Shown here piece by piece: positions 31,244 to 38,328 of a DNA stretch of 64,000 nt. Numbering within the stretch: the first letter of the stretch is position 1; every line of letters starts with the position of its first letter. The notes beneath the pieces are model-generated. The model was not told the origin of the DNA, made no database searches, and was given only the letters and a program-made list of their open reading frames with translations. The position numbers were made by a program, and so were the translations under genes. Origin of the DNA: Bog-473 sp963763575 (lineage in GTDB: Bacteria > Actinomycetota > Acidimicrobiia > Acidimicrobiales > RAAP-2); assembly GCA_963763575.1 (NCBI GenBank), contig CAVXPD010000004.1, forward strand, positions 620,001 through 684,000, given 5' to 3'.

Positions 31244-33006
31244 CCCGTGCGGGCCCTGTTCGCTGCGGACACCACCGCGCTCAGCGACGCATCGAGGATG
31301 GACGAGTCTCGGCCGACGCCCCACCACGTCGTGCCGTCGGGCCCCGCGCACTCCACGTACGCAACCGCCGAAGCGCCCGAGCCCTCGGTCAGGGCGTGCT
31401 CGGAGTAGTCCTTCACCTCCAGCACGATGCCGAGGTCGGCCTTGAGGGCGGCGACCAGCGCGTCGATCGGGCCGTTGCCCTCGCCGCCAATGGTGCGGTG
31501 TTGCCCGTCGACCAGCAGCTGGGCCGTCACCGTCGTGTTGCCCTTGCCGGTGGTCACCTCGCTCGTCATGAGCCGCAGCCCGGCGTCCTCGGGCAGGTAG
31601 ATCTGCTCGAAGGTGTCCCACATCTGGCCCGAGCCGATCACGGTGCCGCTGGCCTCGGTGATCTCCTGCACACGCTTGGAGAACTCGACCTGCAGTCGCC
31701 GCGGCAGGTCGAGACCGTGGTCGGTGTCCATCACGTACGCCACACCGCCCTTGCCGGACTGGCTGTTGACACGGATGATCGCCTCGTAGGTGCGGCCGGT
31801 GTGCTTGGGGTCGATGGGCAGGTAGGGCACCTCCCACTCGTCGTAGTCGGAATCGGCGTCGATGGCCGCCATACCCTTCTTGATCGCATCTTGGTGCGAG
31901 CCGCTGAACGCGGTGTACACCAAGTCGCCCGCGTAGGGGTGACGCGGGTGGACCGGCAGGCGAGTGGCGTACTCGGCGGTGCGCCGTACCTTCTCGATGT
32001 CGCCGAAGTCGAGCGCAGGGTCGATGCCCTGGGAGAACAGGTTCATGGAGAGCGTCACGACGTCGACGTTGCCGGTGCGCTCGCCGTTGCCGAACAGCGT
32101 GCCCTCGATCCGGTCGGCGCCCGCGAGGACGGCCAACTCCGCCGCCGCCACTGCCGTGCCGCGGTCGTTGTGCGGGTGCAGGCTGAGGATGATGGCGTCG
32201 CGCTGGCGGATGGTGCGGCCGAACCACTCGATCACGTCGGCGTACACATTGGGGCTGTACATCTCGACGGTGGCGGGAAGGTTGAGGATCATCGGCCGCT
32301 CGGGCGTTGGCTCGATCACGTCCATGACCGCCTCGCAGATCTCGACGGCGAAGTCCGGCTCGGTCCCGGTGAAGCTCTCCGGCGAATACTCGTAGCGCAG
32401 CTGGGTCCCGTTGTCGGTCAGCTGCGACTCGTACTTGCGGCACAGTTCGGCGGCTTTGACCGCGATCTCAACGATGCCGGCCTTGTCCAGGTCGAAGACG
32501 ACGCGCCGCTGCAACTCGGAGACCGAGTTGTAGAAGTGGACGCAGGCGCGGTTGGCGCCTTGGAGCGACTCGTACGTGCGCTCGATCAGCTCGGGCCGGC
32601 ACTGGGTCAGCACCTGGATCTCGACGTCGTCGGGGACGAGCTCCTCGTCGATGATGAGGCGCTGGAAGTCGTAGTCGGTCTGGCTGGCGGACGGGAAGCC
32701 GACCTCGATCTCCTTGAAGCCGACGTCGACCAACGTCTGGAACAGCGCCAGCTTGCGCTCGGGGTCCATCGGGTCGATGAGTGCCTGGTTCCCGTCCCGC
32801 AGGTCGACGCTGGCCCAGCGGGGCGCATTGGTGAACTGGCGATCCGGCCAGGTGCGGTCGCGCAGGACCAGGGGTACGTGGGAACGGTACTTCTGCCAGG
32901 ACATCGGCGACGCCATCGGCGCACAGGGCAGGGCCAGCGCCAGGCGATCCCGATCCGTGCTCACGTCGCCACCACTCCCCTTCCGTTTGCGTGCCTCGGT
33001 CGTCAC
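31240..33006 (-). CDS. leuA: 2-isopropylmalate synthase
   Basis: This 588-residue enzyme catalyses the first committed step of leucine synthesis from 2-ketoisovalerate and acetyl-CoA. It belongs to the long LeuA type with WASVDLRDGNQALIDPM (catalytic Arg/metal Asp), LSLHPHNDRGTAVAA (HxH metal ligands), GTLFGNGERTGNVD and a C-terminal regulatory domain containing IGGEGNGPIDALVAALK. The start is uncertain: the GTG at 33006 directly follows a U-free leader and has AAGGG 10 nt before it, while the GTG at 32964 also has a good GGGGAG. It lies behind a leader peptide with Leu-Leu-Leu and a terminator hairpin. Confidence 0.94.
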   Translation of the reverse strand: MTTEARKRKGSGGDVSTDRDRLALALPCAPMASPMSWQKYRSHVPLVLRDRTWPDRQFTNAPRWASVDLRDGNQALIDPMDPERKLALFQTLVDVGFKEIEVGFPSASQTDYDFQRLIIDEELVPDDVEIQVLTQCRPELIERTYESLQGANRACVHFYNSVSELQRRVVFDLDKAGIVEIAVKAAELCRKYESQLTDNGTQLRYEYSPESFTGTEPDFAVEICEAVMDVIEPTPERPMILNLPATVEMYSPNVYADVIEWFGRTIRQRDAIILSLHPHNDRGTAVAAAELAVLAGADRIEGTLFGNGERTGNVDVVTLSMNLFSQGIDPALDFGDIEKVRRTAEYATRLPVHPRHPYAGDLVYTAFSGSHQDAIKKGMAAIDADSDYDEWEVPYLPIDPKHTGRTYEAIIRVNSQSGKGGVAYVMDTDHGLDLPRRLQVEFSKRVQEITEASGTVIGSGQMWDTFEQIYLPEDAGLRLMTSEVTTGKGNTTVTAQLLVDGQHRTIGGEGNGPIDALVAALKADLGIVLEVKDYSEHALTEGSGASAVAYVECAGPDGTTWWGVGRDSSILDASLSAVVSAANRARTG

Positions 33007-33099
33007 TTTCCTCGTTCCCTTCTCGGTCGTCTGTGTTCGGGTTCTGTTCGGTTCTGCTGTTCTGTGTCTTCTGGTTTCTGTGTCGGTCGTGTCGCTGGT
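33006..33099 (-). promoter_or_regulatory. U-free leader tract before leuA
   Basis: By my count, 94 consecutive nucleotides of the leuA mRNA contain no U (no A on the + strand). The tract joins the attenuator to the GTG start and is rich in ACCGA/ACAGA words. A similar tract precedes ilvC and the SRPBCC gene at 30326. Confidence 0.6.
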
Positions 33100-33126
33100 A
33101 CCCCTTCCCCGTTGCCGCCGGTCCAA

Positions 33127-33157
33127 CAAAAAACCCCCTGGCCTTTCGGCTCAGGAG
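33127..33157 (-). terminator. Attenuator hairpin upstream of leuA
   Basis: On the minus strand CCTCCTGAGCC-GAAA-GGCCAGGGGG forms about 10 bp with one bulged A and a GNRA-type loop, followed by TTTTTTGTT. It is a textbook intrinsic terminator and lies about 31 nt after the stop of the leader ORF and about 120 nt before leuA. Confidence 0.88.
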
Positions 33158-33188
33158 GTCGTGGGCGAACGCGATGTGGCGCTCGCCG

Positions 33189-33227
33189 TCAGGTAAGCAG
33201 CAGGTCCGAGGTCGTGAAGTGCACCAT
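33189..33227 (-). CDS. leuA leader peptide (12 aa)
   Basis: The ORF encodes MVHFTTSDLLLT, with three consecutive Leu codons just before the end. It stops about 31 nt upstream of a strong terminator. Stalling at Leu codons under leucine limitation would alter folding of the downstream RNA. A -10 element lies 12 nt before the ATG, so the message is leaderless or nearly so. Confidence 0.82.
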   Translation of the reverse strand: MVHFTTSDLLLT

Positions 33228-33239
33228 GATTCGGCCCCA

Positions 33240-33270
33240 ATTGTATCCAGCTTCGGGCACCCAGCGTCAA
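33240..33270 (-). promoter_or_regulatory. Probable leuA promoter
   Basis: On the minus strand TTGACG (33265-33270) and TACAAT (33240-33245) are separated by 19 nt. The -10 is a near-consensus match. The predicted transcript would begin about 5 nt before the leader-peptide ATG. Confidence 0.6.
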
Positions 33271-33304
33271 GGCGGGTGGCAAGGTCGGGGCCCTCGGGCC
33301 AGCG

Positions 33305-33685
33305 TCAGCCTTCGTTGCCTTCAGGGGTCGATCTTGGCTTGAGGGGCGAGCCGAAGCGCAACAGGTTGCCGTCGGGGTCGGTGTGGGCCGCCTCCCACAC
33401 GCCGAAGCCCGGGTCGAACAGGTCCGAGGTCTCGCCCACTCCGGCGTGGCGCCATTCGGCGTGAAGGGCCTCGGCGTCGTCCGCGGCGAGGTAGGCGGCG
33501 CCCGGCGCCGGCCGGGACCCGCCGCCTGGCGCCTGGTGGAAGTGGATGCGCACGGCGTCGCGGGCCGCGGTCGCGTAGCCCTCGCGGTGGAGGCGCACCT
33601 CGAACCCCAGCGCCTCGTAGTGGGCCCGCATCACCTCGAGGTCGGAGGTGGGAAAGATCGGCGCGGCGCTCTGCAGGGTGGCCAT
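33305..33685 (-). CDS. VOC (glyoxalase/bleomycin-resistance) family protein
   Basis: This 126-residue single VOC module shows IFPTSDLEVMRAHYEALGFEVRLH at the start, IHFHQAPGG in the middle strand and AAHTDPDGNLLRFGSPL at the end. This is the usual betaalphabetabetabeta pattern of bleomycin-resistance-like proteins. A metal-binding triad is only partly evident. Ligand and reaction are unknown. The ATG at 33685 begins the family fold; the upstream extension of the frame is Pro/His-rich and non-coding in appearance. It diverges from a tiny membrane protein gene. Confidence 0.85.
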   Translation of the reverse strand: MATLQSAAPIFPTSDLEVMRAHYEALGFEVRLHREGYATAARDAVRIHFHQAPGGGSRPAPGAAYLAADDAEALHAEWRHAGVGETSDLFDPGFGVWEAAHTDPDGNLLRFGSPLKPRSTPEGNEG

Positions 33686-33709
33686 GGGCGGCGACGCTAG
33701 CGTTGCCGG

Positions 33710-33880
33710 ATGCGACGGATGCTGTGGACCCTCGTGCGGTTTGGCTTCGTGATCGCCGTCCTGGCCCTGGTGCGTGCCGTGCTGCTCGACCGGGCGCCGC
33801 AGCGGGCCCTCCACGGCGGCGAGCCCATCATCGGCAGCCTCGACACGTGGCCGGAGGTGCCGCGCAAGCCGGCTTCTTGA
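33710..33880 (+). CDS. Small single-pass membrane protein (56 aa)
   Basis: This ORF encodes a Met-Arg-Arg start, one hydrophobic helix (LVRFGFVIAVLALVRAVLL) and a polar tail ending SLDTWPEVPRKPAS. The TWPxVPxxP ending looks familiar from small actinobacterial membrane proteins, although I cannot name a family. Codon use is GC-rich at third positions. It diverges 24 nt from the VOC gene. The function is unknown. Confidence 0.6.
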   Translation: MRRMLWTLVRFGFVIAVLALVRAVLLDRAPQRALHGGEPIIGSLDTWPEVPRKPAS

Positions 33881-34014
33881 GGCTGTATGGCCAGCAAGGC
33901 GCCGAGCGGCTCGTCGTGGGGATCACCGCCGCACAGCCCGAGCAGGATGCGCTCGTGGCCGCGTTCGTCGAGGCGTTCAGAGCCCCGAGAGAAGCAGCTT
34001 TCGGATCCGATTGA
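33877..34014 (+). CDS. Possible 45-aa ORF coupled to the small membrane protein
   Basis: A TTG overlaps the preceding stop (TTGA) and opens a frame reading RLYGQQGAERLVVGITAAQ, then PEQDALVAAFVEAFRAP. Its composition is protein-like and a hairpin-plus-T element covers its stop. I recognise no family. It could be a remnant of a longer gene, or a frameshifted continuation of the ORF before it. Confidence 0.3.
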   Translation: MRLYGQQGAERLVVGITAAQPEQDALVAAFVEAFRAPREAAFGSD

Positions 34015-34028
34015 GCGGATCGGCTTTT
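34004..34028 (+). terminator. Weak intrinsic terminator after the tiny ORFs
   Basis: GATCCG-ATTGAG-CGGATC forms a 6-bp perfect stem, followed by GGCTTTT on the plus strand. It would end transcripts of the two short ORFs before the LuxR-family gene. Confidence 0.4.
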
Positions 34029-34279
34029 CCCCGGTGTCCGAGGGTCTGGTTCCGGACCGCCGGCGCACCTTGTCGACGCAGCGATTGGCGGCGCGCACGA
34101 CATGAAACGGATTTGCTTGTTTCAGCCGACCGAAAGGCTTTAGGCGGACGACGCGTCAACAGCCGCGCTCGCTGCCGCTCCTGCCGTCTCAGACATAGCA
34201 CCCTTTCGCACTCGACGGAGTTGCCATCACACGGAGGGACAGCCTCGTACTCCACGCGGGAACTGTCGGCAGCACCCGC

Positions 34280-37162
34280 TTGCGAAGAACCAGTTTCGGA
34301 CAAGGTCAGGTTGACCGCGTGAAGCGGCCGAGGGGCAATCATCCCGTTGATCCCGACTACCCTTTTGTTTCGGTGGACAAGGAGACTTACTCCACGCAGG
34401 CACGAGAGACATACGTCAGCTTCCTCGGGAGGACCCCAGAGCTGGAGCAGCTCGGGACGGCATTCGATGAGGCAGCGGGAGGCTTGACCCAGGTCGTCGT
34501 CATCGAAGGCGACGCCGGCCTCGGGAAGACGGCGCTGCTGCGGCACTTCATTGCCGGCCAAGAGGCTGCGACCGTTCTCGAGGCCAGTGGAGACGAAGAG
34601 GAGACCCGCCTCGGCCAAGGGGTAATCGGGCAGTTGGCGCGATCGATGCCGCCGGGAACCCTGGCCGACCTCCCGCTTCTCGCCGCCGGCCCTGCTCTAT
34701 CTGCCGACCCGTTTGCCGTGGGGGCCGAACTCCTCCAGGGCCTTGGCCTTCTGCAGGAGCGAGGCACGGTGATGGTGGTCGTCGACGACATGCACTGGGC
34801 CGATGTGTCCTCGGCGCAGGCGATCTTGTTCGTCATGCGCCGGCTCCGAAACGATCACGTCCTCTCCGTCCTGTCGACCCGCCCCGGTGGGCTCAGCCGC
34901 CTGGGGCGGAGCTGGCAGCGGCTGCTCTCTGACGGCTCGCGCTGTCGGTGGATGCGGCTCGAGGGTTTCTCGACCGAAGAAGTTCGAGCCCTCGCCGCAT
35001 CACTAGGGCGCGGCCGGCTGTCGGTGGCCGCGGCTGAGCGCCTTCGGAACCACACCGGTGGTCATCCGCTCTATCTGCGCTCCATACTCGACGAACTTTC
35101 GACCGAGACGCTCAATGCCGCCACTGGTCCCCTTCCCGTTCCGAATTCACTGTCCGAAACCGTCCTGTCCCGGCTGGCGTCACTCTCCGGCGAAGCCCAG
35201 GATCTCGTGGCAGCTGCTGCCGTGGTCGGCCAGCGTTCGGCGCTACACATCGTGACTTCTGTCGCGCAGGTTCCCGAGCCGACGCGGGCACTCGATGAGG
35301 CAATCGCATCGGCCATGGTCGAGCGGGTCGTGGGTCCTTTCGGCGATGATCTCGCGTTCTCGCATCCGCTCGTACGAGCGGCGGTGTATGACGATCTGTC
35401 TCCCTCACGTCGAAGGGATCTGCACAGCGCGGCCGCGAGCGCGACTTCCGGTTCCGCAACCCTCGGTCATCGGGTGGCTGCCGTAGAGATCACCGACGAC
35501 GACCTGGCAGCTGAGCTCGAAGAGATGGCGCAGACCGAAATTATCGGCGGTGCCACTTCGGCGGCGGCGGATCATCTCCTTTGGGCCGCCGAGGTCAGTA
35601 GCGACACCCAGAGCCGTGAAACGAGAATGCTCGCCGCCGTGAGTGCGATGGTCTTCGCCCGAGACGAGGCTCGGGCGCGGAGCTTTACCGGTGCCTTGGA
35701 AGACTGCACCGATGAAGCGCGGTGTAGCTACATCCGTGGGTCGTTGGATTTCCTTTCGGGTCATTTGGAGGAGGCCGAAGCCCAATTTCGGCGAGCGTTC
35801 GCAGCCGCTGAGCGGTCGGGAGCGACGACGCCGGCGAGTCAGGCAGCCGCCTCCTTGGCCATGCTCGCCCTGACCCGAGGAAACGGTCGAGCGGGGGTCA
35901 GCTGGGCGCGTCGAGCCGTCGAGCTGCCGAGCACGGATCCGACTGTCGCCGCCCGCGCCCGGGCCAATCTGGCCGTGGGGTTAGCGATGACCGGTGACGC
36001 GCCCGGCGCCCTCACCGTGCTCGGACCCCTGAACGACGACGCTGCGTTGCCGACCCGCTTCGACGCAGAGTTCCTGGCCATCCGTGGGCAGATCCGTCTC
36101 TGGAGCAACGACCTCGTGGCTGCCATCGAGGACCTGTCGGCGGTGGTGCGGTGGGCTCGGTCCGGCCGCACGGTACTCCGATTCTCCACTGTCTACGGCA
36201 ACCTCGCCGATGCCGAGTACCAGATGGGCTCCTGGGACGCCGCACAGGTCCATGCTGATTTGGCCGTCTCGTTGGCCGAGGATCTCGATGCGGGTTGGGA
36301 GCTTCCTTTCGTACACGCCGTTGCCAGTTGGGTCTATGCCGGGCGAGGGGCGTGGGACCTTGCCACCGGCCACGTCGCCGAATGCCGCCGAGCGACCGAG
36401 CGGTCACCGAGCATCGGCGGAACGATCTACGCATGCGTGGCCGAGGCCTCCCTGGCTCGCGCCCGAGGTGACCACCAGGGTGTGCTCAATGCGCTTTCTC
36501 CCATCCTGGACGGGCCGGAGCGCGACCTCGTCGAAGACATCGGCGTCGTTCGATGGCAGGTCCTGTACGCCGAAGCGCTCGTCGGTCTGGGCCAGCTCCA
36601 GCAAGCTGATGCGGCGGTCACCCGTCTCGAGGAAATCGCCTCGGCACGCCACCTCGCCTCGATCGAGGCCGATGCCTGCCGGCTTCGTGGGAGCCTCGAG
36701 GACGTCATGGGGAACGACGCTGCAGCCCGAATCGCTTTCAGCCAGGGCTTGGCTGTCCTCGATAGGACCGTGATGCCGTTCGGCCGGGCGCTCCTCGAGG
36801 CGGCGTTTGGCCAGTTCCTGCTCGGCTCCCACGACCGCCGGGCGGCAATCGATCACCTCCGCAGGTCCCAGGAGCTTCTCCGCGCGTTGGATGCCCGTCC
36901 GTATCTGGCCTTCTGCGAGGCGGAGCTATCGAGATGCGGTCTGCCGCGGACGTCCAAAAACCGGGATAGTGCATTCAAGCTGACGGCGAAGGAGCGCGCC
37001 GTCGCCCAGCTGGCGGCCGAGGGGATGACCAATCGCGAGATCGCGTCGGAGCTCTACGTCAGTGCCAAGTCCGTCGAGTACCACCTGCGCAACATCTTCG
37101 CCAAGCTCGGGATCACCTCGAGACGCCAGCTCCGGGGCGCCCTTTCAACGACTTCCGAGTGA
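34280..37162 (+). CDS. LuxR-family ATPase transcriptional regulator (LAL/MalT-like)
   Basis: This is a 960-residue STAND/LAL regulator. The N-terminal AAA-type ATPase has Walker A EGDAGLGKTALL (near residue 80) and Walker B VMVVVDDMHWAD. The central 500 residues are TPR-like helical repeats (AEAQFRRAFAAAERSG, ALTVLGPLNDDA). The C-terminus is a LuxR HTH: LTAKERAVAQLAAEGMTNREIASELYVSAKSVEYHLRNIFAKL. These proteins bind DNA when a ligand and ATP are sensed. The start is unclear (TTG 34280, or GTG 34319 or 34373). It converges with the UPF0104/MMPL operon, and its targets are unknown. Its GC content looks lower than that of its neighbours. Confidence 0.9.
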   Translation: MRRTSFGQGQVDRVKRPRGNHPVDPDYPFVSVDKETYSTQARETYVSFLGRTPELEQLGTAFDEAAGGLTQVVVIEGDAGLGKTALLRHFIAGQEAATVLEASGDEEETRLGQGVIGQLARSMPPGTLADLPLLAAGPALSADPFAVGAELLQGLGLLQERGTVMVVVDDMHWADVSSAQAILFVMRRLRNDHVLSVLSTRPGGLSRLGRSWQRLLSDGSRCRWMRLEGFSTEEVRALAASLGRGRLSVAAAERLRNHTGGHPLYLRSILDELSTETLNAATGPLPVPNSLSETVLSRLASLSGEAQDLVAAAAVVGQRSALHIVTSVAQVPEPTRALDEAIASAMVERVVGPFGDDLAFSHPLVRAAVYDDLSPSRRRDLHSAAASATSGSATLGHRVAAVEITDDDLAAELEEMAQTEIIGGATSAAADHLLWAAEVSSDTQSRETRMLAAVSAMVFARDEARARSFTGALEDCTDEARCSYIRGSLDFLSGHLEEAEAQFRRAFAAAERSGATTPASQAAASLAMLALTRGNGRAGVSWARRAVELPSTDPTVAARARANLAVGLAMTGDAPGALTVLGPLNDDAALPTRFDAEFLAIRGQIRLWSNDLVAAIEDLSAVVRWARSGRTVLRFSTVYGNLADAEYQMGSWDAAQVHADLAVSLAEDLDAGWELPFVHAVASWVYAGRGAWDLATGHVAECRRATERSPSIGGTIYACVAEASLARARGDHQGVLNALSPILDGPERDLVEDIGVVRWQVLYAEALVGLGQLQQADAAVTRLEEIASARHLASIEADACRLRGSLEDVMGNDAAARIAFSQGLAVLDRTVMPFGRALLEAAFGQFLLGSHDRRAAIDHLRRSQELLRALDARPYLAFCEAELSRCGLPRTSKNRDSAFKLTAKERAVAQLAAEGMTNREIASELYVSAKSVEYHLRNIFAKLGITSRRQLRGALSTTSE

Positions 37163-37185
37163 TCGTAGATCGAGGGAGGCGCGCG

Positions 37186-38328
37186 TCAGCCCGGTATCTC
37201 ACTCAAGGTGCGGACGGTCATCCGTCGCCGCTGCAAGAAGCCGTACACGACCCAGGCCAGGGTTACCAGCAACTTGAAGGCGACGATGCGGTAGATGATC
37301 ACGGCTGCGGCCGCAGCCGGCACGGCGACGCCCGCGCCGACCAGTGCGGCGATCAACACGACGTCGACCACGCCGATGCCCCCAGGAGTCGGTGTCAAGC
37401 CGGCGGCTCCCGCGCCGGCGCCCCAGACGAGCAAAAGGCGGTCCCAGGGCAGGTGTGGCCCAACGGCGAGAACCGCGCACGCCAGGCACAGAGCGTCGGT
37501 CACCCAGTTGACGAAAGCGTAGGTCGATGCAGCAGCAATGACCGGCGGCCGCAGTCGCAACGAGCGGACGCGGTCGAGGGCCGCGGCCACTGAGCTGCGA
37601 GGATCGTCGACGGGCTTTCGGCGGACTTTGCCGACGACGCGAAGCACAGGCGCCAGCCCCATTTCCAGCTTGGCCCGGCTCCAGCGCCAGCGCAGGCTGG
37701 CGAGGAACGCTCCCACCCCGGTCAGGAGTCCCAAGGTGCCAATGAGGCCAAGGGCGGCGGCGGCCGCGTTCCCAGACGCCAGGGCGCCGAGTGCCACCAC
37801 GAGCGCAAAGGCCACCGTCGAAAATATTCCAGCGACGGCGAGCGCGACGCCGGCATCGGCGGCGGGCACCCCTTGCTTCCCGAACTGCCGATAGATGTAA
37901 CTGGCGGCCATGCCCGAGCCGAACACCGGGACCCCCAAAGAGATGGCGTTTGCCTTATACGCGGTCGCCACGAGGACAGTGACAGGCAGCCTTGTCGCTC
38001 CGGCGGCGAGCAGCAGGCGACGCTGCAAGAGGGCGAAGGCCAGCATCGAGCAACACTGGCAGGCGATCGCCAGCACCAACCAGCCCCAGTTGACGTGCGC
38101 GAACTGGGCATTGGCGGTGTGCAGGATCGACCTCTGGGCGTAGAGCGCCGCGCCGGCACCGACGACGATCCCCACGACTGCCACGACCCCGAAGAAGACG
38201 GACCACCGATGCCGTCTTCCGCGGCGCGGTTTGGAATCCGCCTGCTCCGACTCCGGCTCGCTCCGGTTGGGCTCGTCTTGCCTGGGCTCGCTCGACGCAG
38301 GGAGTGGCTCGACGTAGCCGGCGTTCAT
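37186..38328 (-). CDS. Lysylphosphatidylglycerol synthase TM region/UPF0104 family membrane protein
   Basis: This 380-residue polytopic protein has a charged N-terminal 45 residues and then about eight TM helices. Family marks include ANAISLGVPVFGSGMAASYIYRQFGKQG (loop with the conserved Gly/Tyr-Arg) and AGLTPTPGGIGVVDVVLIAALVGAG near the C-terminus, which match the flippase-like LPG_synthase_TM/UPF0104 family. It lacks the aminoacyl-transferase domain of true MprF. The start overlaps the MMPL gene by 4 nt, so it is probably part of a lipid-transport module. Confidence 0.87.
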   Translation of the reverse strand: MNAGYVEPLPASSEPRQDEPNRSEPESEQADSKPRRGRRHRWSVFFGVVAVVGIVVGAGAALYAQRSILHTANAQFAHVNWGWLVLAIACQCCSMLAFALLQRRLLLAAGATRLPVTVLVATAYKANAISLGVPVFGSGMAASYIYRQFGKQGVPAADAGVALAVAGIFSTVAFALVVALGALASGNAAAAALGLIGTLGLLTGVGAFLASLRWRWSRAKLEMGLAPVLRVVGKVRRKPVDDPRSSVAAALDRVRSLRLRPPVIAAASTYAFVNWVTDALCLACAVLAVGPHLPWDRLLLVWGAGAGAAGLTPTPGGIGVVDVVLIAALVGAGVAVPAAAAAVIIYRIVAFKLLVTLAWVVYGFLQRRRMTVRTLSEIPG

